Of a DNA stretch of 64,000 nt, positions 15,777 to 24,888 are shown piece by piece (position 1 is the first letter of the stretch; each line of letters opens with the position of its first letter). The notes below the pieces were generated by a model. That model was not told the DNA's origin and did not search any database. It worked only from the letters and a program-made list of their open reading frames with translations. This DNA comes from JADCGM01 sp943368345 (GTDB lineage: Bacteria > Pseudomonadota > Alphaproteobacteria > Sphingomonadales > Sphingomonadaceae): assembly GCA_943368345.1 (NCBI GenBank), contig CALRKY020000016.1:10767-74766 (forward strand), read 5' to 3'. Position numbers and translations under genes: made by a program.

Positions 15777-17180
15777 ATGTCGCTGACAGCGATCACCTTT
15801 GTGATGCTCGGGCTAGCCTTGATCGGCTTCCTGACCGGACGCGCCCGAGCAGCTGCTTTTTTTCCAGCCGGGAAAATTACGGCGCAGCAAGCTGCGAGCG
15901 TTCATTCACGCCCCGGCCAGCACGGCTGGTTCGTTGCCCTCTGGGCGCTCGTCCCCGCCCTATTGTTGATTGGTGTTTGGGGGCAGGTCTCCAGCGGTGT
16001 TTTCGACGCGCAGGCCATTGCCAGCGTTCCGGCCGCCGAACGCGCGACCACCCAGGTCGATATTGACGCCTTCCTGAACGAGGTTCGCGGCTTGGCGTTG
16101 GGTGAAATCGACGCCGGTTTTGACCCGAATTCTGAAAAAGCAGCTGTCGCCTGGAATGAAGCCCGCGACCGTTACAATTTGCTCGCTGGTGTGCTGGCCG
16201 TGGCGTTGGCCGTGGCTGGTGGACTCTGGGCCTACACGCGGGTCACGCCGGCCTTCCGCGCTCGCCCACGGGTTGAACGCTTTGTGATGTCGTTGCTGGT
16301 GATCGCGTCAACCGTGGCCATCCTGACGACAGTCGGCATCGTCGGTTCCCTGTTGTTCGAGAGCTACCTGTTTTTCGAAAAAGTATCCTTTGTCGAATTT
16401 GTCACCGGCACGGTCTGGTCGCCGCAGACGGCGATGCGTGCAGACCAGGTTGGTTCTTCGGGTGCATTTGGCGCGGTTCCGTTGTTCTGGGGGACCATCT
16501 TTATCGGTGCCATCATCGCGATGATCGTAGCGATCCCGCTCGGCCTGATGGCGGCGATTTACCTGACCCAATATGCCCGGCCGCAAGTCCGCACCTATTT
16601 GAAACCAGCGCTCGAAATGCTCGCCGGTGTTCCGACGGTGGTCTACGGCTATTTCGCGGCCTTGACGGTTGCCCCGGCAGTCCGCGAATTTGCTTTGTCG
16701 ATCGGTGTCGAAAACGCGTCGTCGGAGAGTGCGCTTGCCGCCGGTGCGGTGATGGGCATTATGATCATTCCCTTTGTGTCGTCGATGGCCGATGACGCGA
16801 TCAATGCTGTGCCGCAAGCGATGCGAGATGGCAGTCTGGCGATGGGTGCAACGAAATCCGAGACGATCCGCAGAGTGTTGATCCCAGCAGCCTTGCCTGG
16901 AATTGTTGGCGGTGTGTTGCTCGCGGTCAGCCGCGCCATCGGCGAAACCATGATCGTGGTGATGGCCGCTGGTCTGGCCGCAAACATGACCGCCAACCCG
17001 TTTGAATCAGTCACCACCGTCACAGCGCAGATTGTTCAGTTGCTGACCGGTGACCAGGAATTCGACTCGGCCAAGACGTTGTCTGCCTTTGCCCTCGGGC
17101 TGGTGCTGTTCGTCGTCACCCTGATCCTCAACATCTACGCGCTCAGCGTCGTCAAAAAATACCGGGAGGCTTATGAGTAG
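15777..17180 (+). CDS. pstC: Phosphate ABC transporter permease PstC
   Basis: A 467-residue inner-membrane subunit, longer than the classical PstC of about 320 residues. The extra part is an N-terminal region with two hydrophobic segments (about 5-22 and 43-60) and a periplasmic stretch before the conserved permease core. The core begins around residue 165 and contains the EAA-type loop SLAMGATKSETIRRVLIPAALPGI near 355-380, which contacts the ATPase. This extended form recurs in alphaproteobacteria. Its end overlaps the pstA start by eight bases. Confidence 0.93.
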   Translation: MSLTAITFVMLGLALIGFLTGRARAAAFFPAGKITAQQAASVHSRPGQHGWFVALWALVPALLLIGVWGQVSSGVFDAQAIASVPAAERATTQVDIDAFLNEVRGLALGEIDAGFDPNSEKAAVAWNEARDRYNLLAGVLAVALAVAGGLWAYTRVTPAFRARPRVERFVMSLLVIASTVAILTTVGIVGSLLFESYLFFEKVSFVEFVTGTVWSPQTAMRADQVGSSGAFGAVPLFWGTIFIGAIIAMIVAIPLGLMAAIYLTQYARPQVRTYLKPALEMLAGVPTVVYGYFAALTVAPAVREFALSIGVENASSESALAAGAVMGIMIIPFVSSMADDAINAVPQAMRDGSLAMGATKSETIRRVLIPAALPGIVGGVLLAVSRAIGETMIVVMAAGLAANMTANPFESVTTVTAQIVQLLTGDQEFDSAKTLSAFALGLVLFVVTLILNIYALSVVKKYREAYE

Positions 17181-18483
17181 CGTGGCCGCCGAGACGCTGC
17201 CCCTTGAGGCAGCAACCCGAACGCCGACCGACTGGAAGTCGGCCGACATGCGCCGCCGTATCCAGAGCCGGTATCGGTCTGAATCCCTATTCAAATTTCT
17301 GGGCCTCGCCGCGCTGGCGCTGGCCACCAGCTTCCTGCTGTTCCTGTTGTTCGACATCGGCAGCAAGGGCATCTCGGGGTTTCAGCGCACCGACGTTGAA
17401 CTGACCGTTACCTATGATCCGGTTGCGCTGGCGCTGACCCCGGGCCAATTGACGGCGTCCGGATCGGACGAAGCCCTACAGGGTGCCGACTGGCGGTCAC
17501 TGCTGGCGACCACGATGGGCGCGAATGCTGAAGGCATCGTCAGCGATGGTGCCTGGATCGTGCTGCGCGAAACGCTCAGGGCCGATCCCAGCCTCCTTGG
17601 CAAAACCACGAAAATCTGGGTTCCGGCGGCAAGCAATATCGACCTGTTGGCCAAGGGGAAAATTCCACGCGGAGATTCGGGGACCGGCAGCCCGATTACG
17701 CCCGAACTTCAGGCCAACTATGATCGGCTCGACAAGACTGGGAAGTTGCGCACCACGCTTAACACCACCTTCCTGACCTCCGCAGACTCGACCAGTCCGG
17801 AACTGGCCGGCATCTGGGGCGCGGCCAAGGGCTCGTTCCTGACGCTCATCATCTGCATCGGCATCAGCTTCCCCATCGGCGTGCTGTCGGCGATTTACCT
17901 TGAGGAATATGCTCCCAAGAACCGCCTGACCGACCTGATTGAGGTCAGCATCAACAATCTGGCGGCGGTCCCGTCGATCATCTTCGGATTGCTCGGCCTA
18001 GCGGTGTTCCTGAGTTTCTTCGGGATGCCAAGGTCGGCGCCGCTCGTTGGCGGGTTGACGCTGGCGCTGATGACGCTGCCGGTGATCGTGATTGCGGCGC
18101 GCGTTGCCATCAAGGCCGTGCCGCCTTCGATCCGCGACGCCGCCCTTGGGGTCGGTGCGTCGCCGGTTCAGGTGGTGTTCCATCATGTGCTGCCGCTCGC
18201 AATGCCGGGCATCCTGACAGGGACGATCATCGGTATGGCCCGCGCGCTCGGTGAAACCGCGCCGCTGCTGATGATCGGAATGCGCGCGTTCATCTCCGAC
18301 GTACCGTCCGGCTTTGAAAATCCGGCGACCGTGCTCCCGGTTCAGGTGTTCCTGTGGTCCGATGACGTTGCTCGCGGTTTTGTCGAGAAAACGTCGGCCG
18401 CGATCATTGTCCTGCTCGTGTTCCTGCTCGCGATGAACGGGCTCGCGATCTATCTTCGCAACAGATTTGAGAGGCGCTGGTGA
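17173..18483 (+). CDS. pstA: Phosphate ABC transporter permease PstA with N-terminal DUF3333-like extension
   Basis: A 436-residue permease. One membrane segment at about 37-58 is followed by a long, probably periplasmic insert of about 150 residues of the type found in extended PstA proteins. The core permease then carries the EAA loop RDAALGVGASPVQVVFHHVLP near residue 315-335. It pairs with PstC to form the phosphate channel. GTGA at 18480-18483 joins its stop to the pstB start. The insert may interact with PstS or the extended PstC, which is inference. Confidence 0.93.
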   Translation: MSSVAAETLPLEAATRTPTDWKSADMRRRIQSRYRSESLFKFLGLAALALATSFLLFLLFDIGSKGISGFQRTDVELTVTYDPVALALTPGQLTASGSDEALQGADWRSLLATTMGANAEGIVSDGAWIVLRETLRADPSLLGKTTKIWVPAASNIDLLAKGKIPRGDSGTGSPITPELQANYDRLDKTGKLRTTLNTTFLTSADSTSPELAGIWGAAKGSFLTLIICIGISFPIGVLSAIYLEEYAPKNRLTDLIEVSINNLAAVPSIIFGLLGLAVFLSFFGMPRSAPLVGGLTLALMTLPVIVIAARVAIKAVPPSIRDAALGVGASPVQVVFHHVLPLAMPGILTGTIIGMARALGETAPLLMIGMRAFISDVPSGFENPATVLPVQVFLWSDDVARGFVEKTSAAIIVLLVFLLAMNGLAIYLRNRFERRW

Positions 18484-19292
18484 ACACCGTCCTATCCCCG
18501 GTTTCCGGGGCCGATATGCAATCCGCCGCGCCGCAGCGCCTGAAAATGCAGGCGAAAGGTGTCGATGTCTTCTATGGCAGCAAACAGGCCATCAAGGACG
18601 TATCCATCGACATCGGGCAGGAAAATGTGACGGCCTTCATCGGCCCGTCCGGCTGCGGGAAGTCGACCTTCCTGCGCTGTCTCAACCGCATGAACGATAC
18701 GGTGGAGAGCGCCCGGATCACCGGTGATATCACGCTGGATGGGGAGGATATCTACGCCGCCCACATGGATGTGGTGCAACTCCGCGCGCGTGTCGGGATG
18801 GTGTTCCAGAAGCCCAACCCGTTTCCGAAATCCATCTATGAGAATGTTGCCTATGGCCCGCGTATTCATGGTTTGGCGCGGACCAAGTCCGATATGGACG
18901 GCATCGTTGAAGGCAGCCTGAAGCGCGCCGGCCTGTGGGAAGAAGTGAAGGATCGGCTGGCCGACAGCGGGACAGCATTGTCCGGTGGTCAACAGCAGCG
19001 GCTTTGCATCGCCCGCGCCATTGCAGTCGATCCTGAAGTCATCCTGATGGATGAACCTTGCTCGGCACTCGATCCGATTGCGACCGCCAAGATTGAGGAA
19101 TTGATCGACGAACTACGCGGCCGTTATGCAATTGTGATTGTCACGCACAATATGCAGCAGGCCGCGCGGGTCAGCCAGAAGACAGCGTTTTTCCACCTCG
19201 GCACGCTGGTGGAATATGGCGATACGTCGGATATCTTCACCAATCCGCGCGAACCACGCACCAAAGACTATATCACCGGCCGCTACGGCTGA
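18480..19292 (+). CDS. pstB: Phosphate ABC transporter ATP-binding protein PstB
   Basis: A 270-residue ABC ATPase that powers phosphate import. Walker A is GPSGCGKSTFLR near residue 56, the signature is ALSGGQQQRLCIARAIA near 160, and Walker B is VILMDEPCSALDP with the switch His in VTHNMQQA. The final residues DYITGRYG are characteristic of PstB. It uses a GTG start overlapping pstA and is followed after 13 bases by phoU. Confidence 0.97.
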   Translation: MNTVLSPVSGADMQSAAPQRLKMQAKGVDVFYGSKQAIKDVSIDIGQENVTAFIGPSGCGKSTFLRCLNRMNDTVESARITGDITLDGEDIYAAHMDVVQLRARVGMVFQKPNPFPKSIYENVAYGPRIHGLARTKSDMDGIVEGSLKRAGLWEEVKDRLADSGTALSGGQQQRLCIARAIAVDPEVILMDEPCSALDPIATAKIEELIDELRGRYAIVIVTHNMQQAARVSQKTAFFHLGTLVEYGDTSDIFTNPREPRTKDYITGRYG

Positions 19293-19305
19293 GGAGGACA
19301 AGCAG

Positions 19306-20031
19306 ATGGTCACCACCAGCCAGGGACATACGGTCAAATCCTTCGACGAGGATCTGGGCCAGCTGCGGGCGATGGTCAGCGAGATGGGCGGCCTTGCCGA
19401 GGCGCAGATTCTCGCCGCCATTGACGCATTGACAAAGCGGGATACCGAAGGCGCCGCCAAGGTCGTCGCGCAGGACAAGGCCATCGATGCGATCGAGGCC
19501 GAAGTTGAACGGCTGGCCGTCCGGATCATCGCGCTACGCGCGCCGATGGCGGATGATCTGAGAGAGATCATCGCGGCGCTGAAAATCAGCTCGGTACTGG
19601 AACGGATTGGCGACTATGCCAAGAATATCGCCAAACGGACGTCGGTGCTCGCCGACACCGGGGCGATCCGACCGGTGTCCATCCTACCCGAAATGGGCCG
19701 GGTGGTGGCTGAAATGGTCAAGAATGCGCTCGATTCGTTCATTGACCGCGATGCCGAAATGGCCGTGGCGGTGTGTCAGCGCGACCAGGTGGTGGATGAT
19801 TATTACACCAGCATTTTCCGGGCGCTGCTGACCTATATGATGGAGAACCCGCATCATATCACCGCGTCCGCGCATCTGCTGTTCATCGCCAAAAATCTGG
19901 AGCGAATTGGCGACCATGCCACCAACGTGGCCGAAATGGTCCATTTCGGGGTTACCGGCGCACATATCGGCGATCGACCCAAGGCCGATGCGACGCCGTA
20001 CGAAAAAGTCATGTCGCCGTCGGCAGGATAA
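19306..20031 (+). CDS. phoU: Phosphate signalling protein PhoU
   Basis: A 241-residue all-helical protein made of two PhoU repeats. The matching metal-binding motifs are ERIGDYAKNIAKR near residue 100 and ERIGDHATNVAEM near residue 203. PhoU links Pst transport activity to PhoR and damps the Pho response when phosphate is plentiful. ATG 19306 follows GGAGG. The transmembrane-free PhoR encoded upstream would depend on such contacts. Confidence 0.95.
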   Translation: MVTTSQGHTVKSFDEDLGQLRAMVSEMGGLAEAQILAAIDALTKRDTEGAAKVVAQDKAIDAIEAEVERLAVRIIALRAPMADDLREIIAALKISSVLERIGDYAKNIAKRTSVLADTGAIRPVSILPEMGRVVAEMVKNALDSFIDRDAEMAVAVCQRDQVVDDYYTSIFRALLTYMMENPHHITASAHLLFIAKNLERIGDHATNVAEMVHFGVTGAHIGDRPKADATPYEKVMSPSAG

Positions 20032-20038
20032 TCGTCCC

Positions 20039-20746
20039 ATGAAACCGAAGATCCTGCTGGTGGAAGACGACAAAAATCTCGTCGAGCTGGTACGCTACAA
20101 CCTCGAGAAAGAGGGCTTTGACGTCGTCCAGACCGACGACGGCGAGGAGGCGATGGTGCTTGCTGAAGAGGAAAAGCCCGATCTCGTCATTCTCGACTGG
20201 ATGATCGCCAATCTGTCGGGGATCGAAGTGTGCCGCCGCCTGCGCCGTCAGACCTCCACCGCCAATCTGCCGATCGTCATGCTGACCGCCCGGGCCGAGG
20301 AAGGTGACCGCATCCGTGGTCTGGAGACCGGGGCGGATGACTATATCACCAAGCCGTTTTCGCCGCGCGAACTGGTCGCCCGGATCCGGGCCGTGCTGCG
20401 GCGACTGCGTCCGGCCTTGCAGGGCGGCAGCCTGGATTATGCCGGGATTGTGATGGACACAGCGGCACACAAGGTGCTGCGGGACGGCACCTCGGTGGTG
20501 CTCGGGCCGACCGAATTCCGGCTACTGCGGCATTTCCTCGAACATCCAGGTCGGGTGTTTTCCCGCGAGCAGCTGCTCGATGCGGTTTGGGGCCGCGACG
20601 TCTATGTCGAACAGCGCACGGTGGATGTGCATATCCGCCGGCTGCGCAAGGCGATTAATGCCGATGACGTGCTGCCGGATGTAATCCGGACGGTGCGAAG
20701 TGCTGGTTATGCGCTTGATTCCGACGCGATGGCGGCAACGGCTTAG
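20039..20746 (+). CDS. phoB: Phosphate-regulon response regulator PhoB
   Basis: A 235-residue OmpR-type regulator. The receiver domain shows the acidic pair VEDD, the phospho-acceptor Asp in LVILDWM near residue 53, T in MLTARAEE and K in TKPFSP. The winged-helix DNA-binding domain runs from about residue 130 and ends with the recognition helix VDVHIRRLRKAI. Phosphorylated PhoB should bind the Pho box before pstS. It follows phoU by seven bases and is separated from phoR by about 7.6 kb. Confidence 0.95.
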   Translation: MKPKILLVEDDKNLVELVRYNLEKEGFDVVQTDDGEEAMVLAEEEKPDLVILDWMIANLSGIEVCRRLRRQTSTANLPIVMLTARAEEGDRIRGLETGADDYITKPFSPRELVARIRAVLRRLRPALQGGSLDYAGIVMDTAAHKVLRDGTSVVLGPTEFRLLRHFLEHPGRVFSREQLLDAVWGRDVYVEQRTVDVHIRRLRKAINADDVLPDVIRTVRSAGYALDSDAMAATA

Positions 20747-20830
20747 CCTTGCCGGTTCGCCATCCCCGCTCAGGATGAGGGGAGGGTGGGGTTGTCTCAA
20801 GCACGTAGGCAGTGGCACCAACCGCTGCAT

Positions 20831-21733
20831 ATGTCGTTCCACCTCGTTCACCACCCTGACTATGTCGCGCCGCTGCCTCCGGGGCACAGCTTTCCGATGG
20901 ACAAATATGCCCTGGTGATGATCGCCTTGCGCGAGGCCGGTGCAATTTGGGCTGAGCATCTGCCGGAGCCAATGCCGCGGGACTGGATCGCGGCGGTTCA
21001 CGACCCCGACTATGTTGATGCAGTGCTGGCCGCCACCGTCGATCCGGGAATTGAGCGTCGCATCGGGTTTCCGGTCAATCAACGCGTCGCGAGGCGGTCG
21101 CAATTGTCGGTCGGTGGCACCTGGCTGGCGGCAAAATTGGCCTTGAAGCACGGCTATGCGGCGAACAGTGCCGGTGGCAGCCACCATGCGCATGCCGACA
21201 GCGGTGCGGGCTATTGCGTGTTCAACGATCTGGCGGCCGCCGCTTACCGACTGCTGACGGACGGTGATGCGCGGCGGGTGATGGTGGTTGATCTTGACGT
21301 GCACCAGGGTGACGGAACCGCGAGTCTGCTGGCTGGGCGGGCCCATGCCTTCACCTTTTCCATGCACGCCGCGCGGAATTTTCCGGCGCGAAAGGCCCGG
21401 TCCTCGCGGGATATCGAACTTCCCGACGGGACGGCCGATGCGGACTATCTGGCGGTGCTGACCCGCGAGCTTGCGGACAGTCTGGATAGGTTCGCGCCCG
21501 ATCTGGTGCTGTTGCAGGCCGGGGTTGATCCGCATGTCGATGACCGGCTGGGGCGGCTGGCGATAACCGATGCCGGGCTGGTGGCGCGGGACCGGTTGGT
21601 CGCCGCCGCGTGCCGAAGCCGGGGAATAGCGCTCGCCTCTACACTGGGTGGTGGCTACGGCACCGACCGTATGGCGGTGGCAAGGCGGCATGCCGCCGGC
21701 ATCCTGTCCCAAGCCGCTGCAATGCAGACCTAA
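20831..21733 (+). CDS. Histone-deacetylase-superfamily hydrolase
   Basis: A 300-residue zinc-dependent deacetylase-like enzyme. Conserved features are HHPDYVAP at the start, the catalytic pair GGSHHAHADSGAGYCVFND near residue 117, zinc ligands in VVDLDVHQGDGT near residue 155, and the second Asp in LLQAGVDPHVDD near residue 235. Bacterial members remove acetyl groups from polyamines, acetoin-related substrates or proteins; the substrate is not evident. The start at 20831 begins the family N-terminus. It follows phoB by 84 bases on the same strand. Confidence 0.88.
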   Translation: MSFHLVHHPDYVAPLPPGHSFPMDKYALVMIALREAGAIWAEHLPEPMPRDWIAAVHDPDYVDAVLAATVDPGIERRIGFPVNQRVARRSQLSVGGTWLAAKLALKHGYAANSAGGSHHAHADSGAGYCVFNDLAAAAYRLLTDGDARRVMVVDLDVHQGDGTASLLAGRAHAFTFSMHAARNFPARKARSSRDIELPDGTADADYLAVLTRELADSLDRFAPDLVLLQAGVDPHVDDRLGRLAITDAGLVARDRLVAAACRSRGIALASTLGGGYGTDRMAVARRHAAGILSQAAAMQT

Positions 21734-21802
21734 CATTTTCTTCTTTGCCCCTTATGTCACGCAGGCGTAGGAAACAGCGCAAATAACCGCGCAAGGGCAA
21801 CA

Positions 21803-23683
21803 ATGGCGACGGCATATAAGATGGTTTTGGGCGGCGAAGCCCGCGTGAAACAGGTAGCGGAAAGCGTGGTGGTCCGGTTCGTCGGCGATAGCGGCGACGG
21901 GATGCAGCTGACCGGTGGTCAGTTCACGCTGTCCACGGCGCTTGCGGGCAGCGACCTAGCGACCTTCCCGGACTTTCCCGCCGAAATCCGCGCGCCGCAG
22001 GGCACGTTGTTCGGTGTCTCCGGCTTTCAGATCAACTTTGGATCAACCGACATTGAAACGGCGGGGGATGCGCCGGATGTGCTGATTGCGATGAACCCGG
22101 CGGCGTTGAAATCCAATGTCGACGCCCTGGTTCCCGGTGGATTGATCATTGCCGACAGCGGCGAATTCGGGGCGCGCAACCTGTCCAAGGCGGGCTATGA
22201 CGCGAACCCGCTGGAGGATGACAGCCTGTCGAAATGGCAGCTACTGGCGTTCAACATTTCGCAGCTGACGCTGGAAGCGGTGAAGCCGTTCGGCCTTGGC
22301 AACAAGGAAGCGCTGCGCTGCAAGAATATGTGGACGCTGGGTCTGGCGCTCTGGATGTTCGACCGCGACCGTGCGCCGCTCATCGACTGGTTGAAGGGCA
22401 AATTCGCCAAACTGCCGGTGCTAGCGGATGCCAATATCGCGGCCCTGAATGCCGGTCATGCCTACGGTGAAACGGCGGAGATTGGCGGACCGCTGAAGCA
22501 GTTTGACGTTGGCGCAGCGGCGGCAGTGCCCGGGCTGTACCGGACGGTGACGGGAGGCGAGGCCCTGTCGCTTGGGCTGGTGGCCGGTGCGCAGCTGGCG
22601 GGACTGCCGATGTTCTTTGGCTCCTATCCGATCACACCGGCATCCTCGCTGCTGCACACGCTCGCCGGCCTCAAGGAATATGACGTCACCACCTTCCAGG
22701 CGGAGGATGAGATTGCCGCGATTTGTTCGGCAATTGGTGCATCCTATGCCGGCAAGCTCGGCGTTACCTCGTCGTCGGGACCCGGCATTGCCCTAAAGGG
22801 CGAGGCGATGGGCTTGGCGATCATGACCGAGCTGCCGCTGGTCATCGTTAATTCGCAGCGCGGTGGCCCCTCCACCGGCCTCCCCACCAAGACCGAGCAG
22901 TCGGACCTGTATCAGGCCGTCTATGGCCGCAACGGCGATGCCCCGCTGGTGGTTATCGCCGCCCGGTCGCCAACCGACTGTTTTGAGGTGGCCATCGAGG
23001 CAGTGCGGCTGGCGACCCAGTTCATGACCCCGGTGATGATGCTGACCGATGGCTATATCTCAAACGCGGCCGAGCCGTGGCGGGTGCCGGATATGACCAG
23101 CTTCACCGCCTTTCCAGCATCCTTCCACACCGATGTTCCGGAGGAGGGTGTTCAAAGCCCCTACCAGCGCGATCCCGAGACCTTGAAGCGCGTCTGGATC
23201 AAGCCCGGCACCCCCGGTCTGATGCACCGCATCGGCGGGATCGAGAAGGCTGTTGCCACCGGCCATATCAATTACGAAGCCGCCAACCATCAGAAGATGA
23301 CCGATATCCGGCAGGCCAAGATCAACGGCGTCGCCAACCATATCCCTGATCAGGGGGTGGAGTTGGGTGAGGCGTCGGGCAAATTGGTGGTGGTTGGTTG
23401 GGGATCGACCTACGGCCCCATCCATCAGGCCGTCCGGCGCGCCCGCGCCGCCGGGGCCGACGTCAGCCATGTCCACATCCGCCACATCTGGCCACTGCCG
23501 AAGAATCTCGGCGCCCTGCTGAAGGGCTATGAGCGGATTCTGGTGCCGGAAATGAACACCGGCCAGCTGAAAACCGTGCTGCGCGACCAGTTTCTGGTCG
23601 ATGCCAAACCGCTCAACAAAGTATCCGGCCAACCCTTCCGGATCGCTGAGATCGAAGACGCGATTGCGGAGATGCTCGCATGA
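21803..23683 (+). CDS. korA: 2-oxoacid:ferredoxin oxidoreductase alpha subunit (gamma-alpha fusion)
   Basis: A 626-residue subunit in which the gamma domain (VVRFVGDSGDGMQLTGGQF at residues about 24-42) is fused ahead of the alpha pyrimidine-binding domain (FFGSYPITPASSLLHTL near residue 275). With KorB it oxidises 2-oxoglutarate or a related 2-oxoacid to the acyl-CoA and reduces ferredoxin. The layout is that of KorA from aerobic alphaproteobacteria and actinobacteria. Its stop overlaps the korB start by four bases. The exact 2-oxoacid is not certain from sequence. Confidence 0.92.
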   Translation: MATAYKMVLGGEARVKQVAESVVVRFVGDSGDGMQLTGGQFTLSTALAGSDLATFPDFPAEIRAPQGTLFGVSGFQINFGSTDIETAGDAPDVLIAMNPAALKSNVDALVPGGLIIADSGEFGARNLSKAGYDANPLEDDSLSKWQLLAFNISQLTLEAVKPFGLGNKEALRCKNMWTLGLALWMFDRDRAPLIDWLKGKFAKLPVLADANIAALNAGHAYGETAEIGGPLKQFDVGAAAAVPGLYRTVTGGEALSLGLVAGAQLAGLPMFFGSYPITPASSLLHTLAGLKEYDVTTFQAEDEIAAICSAIGASYAGKLGVTSSSGPGIALKGEAMGLAIMTELPLVIVNSQRGGPSTGLPTKTEQSDLYQAVYGRNGDAPLVVIAARSPTDCFEVAIEAVRLATQFMTPVMMLTDGYISNAAEPWRVPDMTSFTAFPASFHTDVPEEGVQSPYQRDPETLKRVWIKPGTPGLMHRIGGIEKAVATGHINYEAANHQKMTDIRQAKINGVANHIPDQGVELGEASGKLVVVGWGSTYGPIHQAVRRARAAGADVSHVHIRHIWPLPKNLGALLKGYERILVPEMNTGQLKTVLRDQFLVDAKPLNKVSGQPFRIAEIEDAIAEMLA

Positions 23684-24711
23684 ACGACATGACTCCCATC
23701 CGCACGACCAAGCCCGATGACTGGGCGACCGATCAGGAGGTGCGCTGGTGCCCGGGTTGCGGGGATTATGCGATCCTGAAGGCGGTGCAGCGCACGATGC
23801 CGGAGATTGGGGCGACGCCGGAGAATACGGTGTTCGTCAGCGGCATCGGCTGTTCATCAAGGTTCCCATATTATATGGAAACCTATGGCTTCCACACCAT
23901 TCACGGTCGTGCGCCTGCGGTAGCGACGGGCGTTAAGCTTGCCAATCCGGAACTGGACGTCTGGCTGATCACCGGCGACGGTGACGGGCTGTCGATTGGC
24001 GGCAACCATATGCTGCACCTGATCCGCCGAAATCTCGATTGCCAGGTGCTGCTGTTCAACAACGAGATTTACGGCCTGACCAAGGGGCAATATTCGCCGA
24101 CCAGCCGGGTCGGGACCAAGTCACCCTCAACACCGTTCGGCTCGGTGGACCGACCGGCCAGCCCCTGCGCCTTTGCGCTGGGGGCAGGCGGGCGCTTCAT
24201 TGCCCGGGCTATCGACACTGGCAAGCAACTGCCGGAGATGCTGAAGCGTGCCTATTTCAACAAGGGCACCAGCTTCCTCGAAATCTACCAGAATTGCATT
24301 GTCTACAACGACGGCGTGTTCGAACCTTTCACGGCGAAGAAAGAAGCGGCGGCGAATCAGCTGTGGCTCGAACACGGCAAGCAAATGCTGTTTGCTGGCG
24401 GTGCCAAGGGCCTGAAACTCAACCGCGACGCCCTGCGGCTGGAGGTTGTCGATGTGGCAGTCGACGGCACCGCAGATGTTTTGGTGCACGATGAAACCAA
24501 TAAGGGCATCGCGCAGATGCTGATCGACATGGTCATGCCGGAATTTCCGGTGGCGCTCGGGGTGATCTATGCCGACCCGGCCCCGACCTTTGAGGCGGCG
24601 GTGGTCGCGCAGAATCGCGCGCTGTCCGAAGGTAAATCCCCTGACCTCAACAAGCTGATCCGCAAGGGCCAGACCTGGAGCGTCGACAAAATTGCGCCGC
24701 ACGGACTGTAG
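23680..24711 (+). CDS. korB: 2-oxoacid:ferredoxin oxidoreductase beta subunit
   Basis: A 343-residue thiamine-diphosphate-binding subunit. WCPGCGDYAIL near residue 23 provides two [4Fe-4S] cysteines, GIGCSSR near residue 60 the third, and the ThDP/Mg motif GDGDGLSIGGNH ends near residue 105 with the downstream NN partner. The pair with korA is complete; no delta ferredoxin subunit is adjacent, as usual for the two-subunit type. Confidence 0.93.
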   Translation: MNDMTPIRTTKPDDWATDQEVRWCPGCGDYAILKAVQRTMPEIGATPENTVFVSGIGCSSRFPYYMETYGFHTIHGRAPAVATGVKLANPELDVWLITGDGDGLSIGGNHMLHLIRRNLDCQVLLFNNEIYGLTKGQYSPTSRVGTKSPSTPFGSVDRPASPCAFALGAGGRFIARAIDTGKQLPEMLKRAYFNKGTSFLEIYQNCIVYNDGVFEPFTAKKEAAANQLWLEHGKQMLFAGGAKGLKLNRDALRLEVVDVAVDGTADVLVHDETNKGIAQMLIDMVMPEFPVALGVIYADPAPTFEAAVVAQNRALSEGKSPDLNKLIRKGQTWSVDKIAPHGL

Positions 24712-24754
24712 CGGCGTCTTGCCTTTCGCGCCCGGCTCCACCATATGCCCTCGC

Positions 24755-24847
24755 GGGAGCTGGGCGGGCAGATCACTCGCCAACCCGGTCAGGTCCGGAA
24801 GGAAGCAGCCGCAACGATTCCGGTCTGGGTCGTCCCGGCTCCCACCC
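24755..24847 (+). ncRNA. ffs: Signal recognition particle RNA, small bacterial type (4.5S)
   Basis: The region 24787-24809 contains the nearly invariant SRP tip: GGTCAGGTCCGGAAGG followed by AAGCAGCC. The outer ends pair as GGGAGCTGGG (24755-24764) with CCCGGCTCCC (24834-24843), and the molecule ends in CCCACCC as 4.5S RNAs do. At about 93 nt it is the Alu-less form that works with Ffh and FtsY in co-translational membrane targeting. The ends are estimates. It lies between korB and dnaX, about 40 bases before dnaX. Confidence 0.95.
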
Positions 24848-24888
24848 ATCACTTGCGCAGCCACCTGCGCTGCTCCACGGTTATCCGC

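Noticed and set aside
24745..24888. N-terminal extension of dnaX
   Set aside because: The frame is open only because it runs through the SRP RNA gene; the conserved DnaX start is at 24889.
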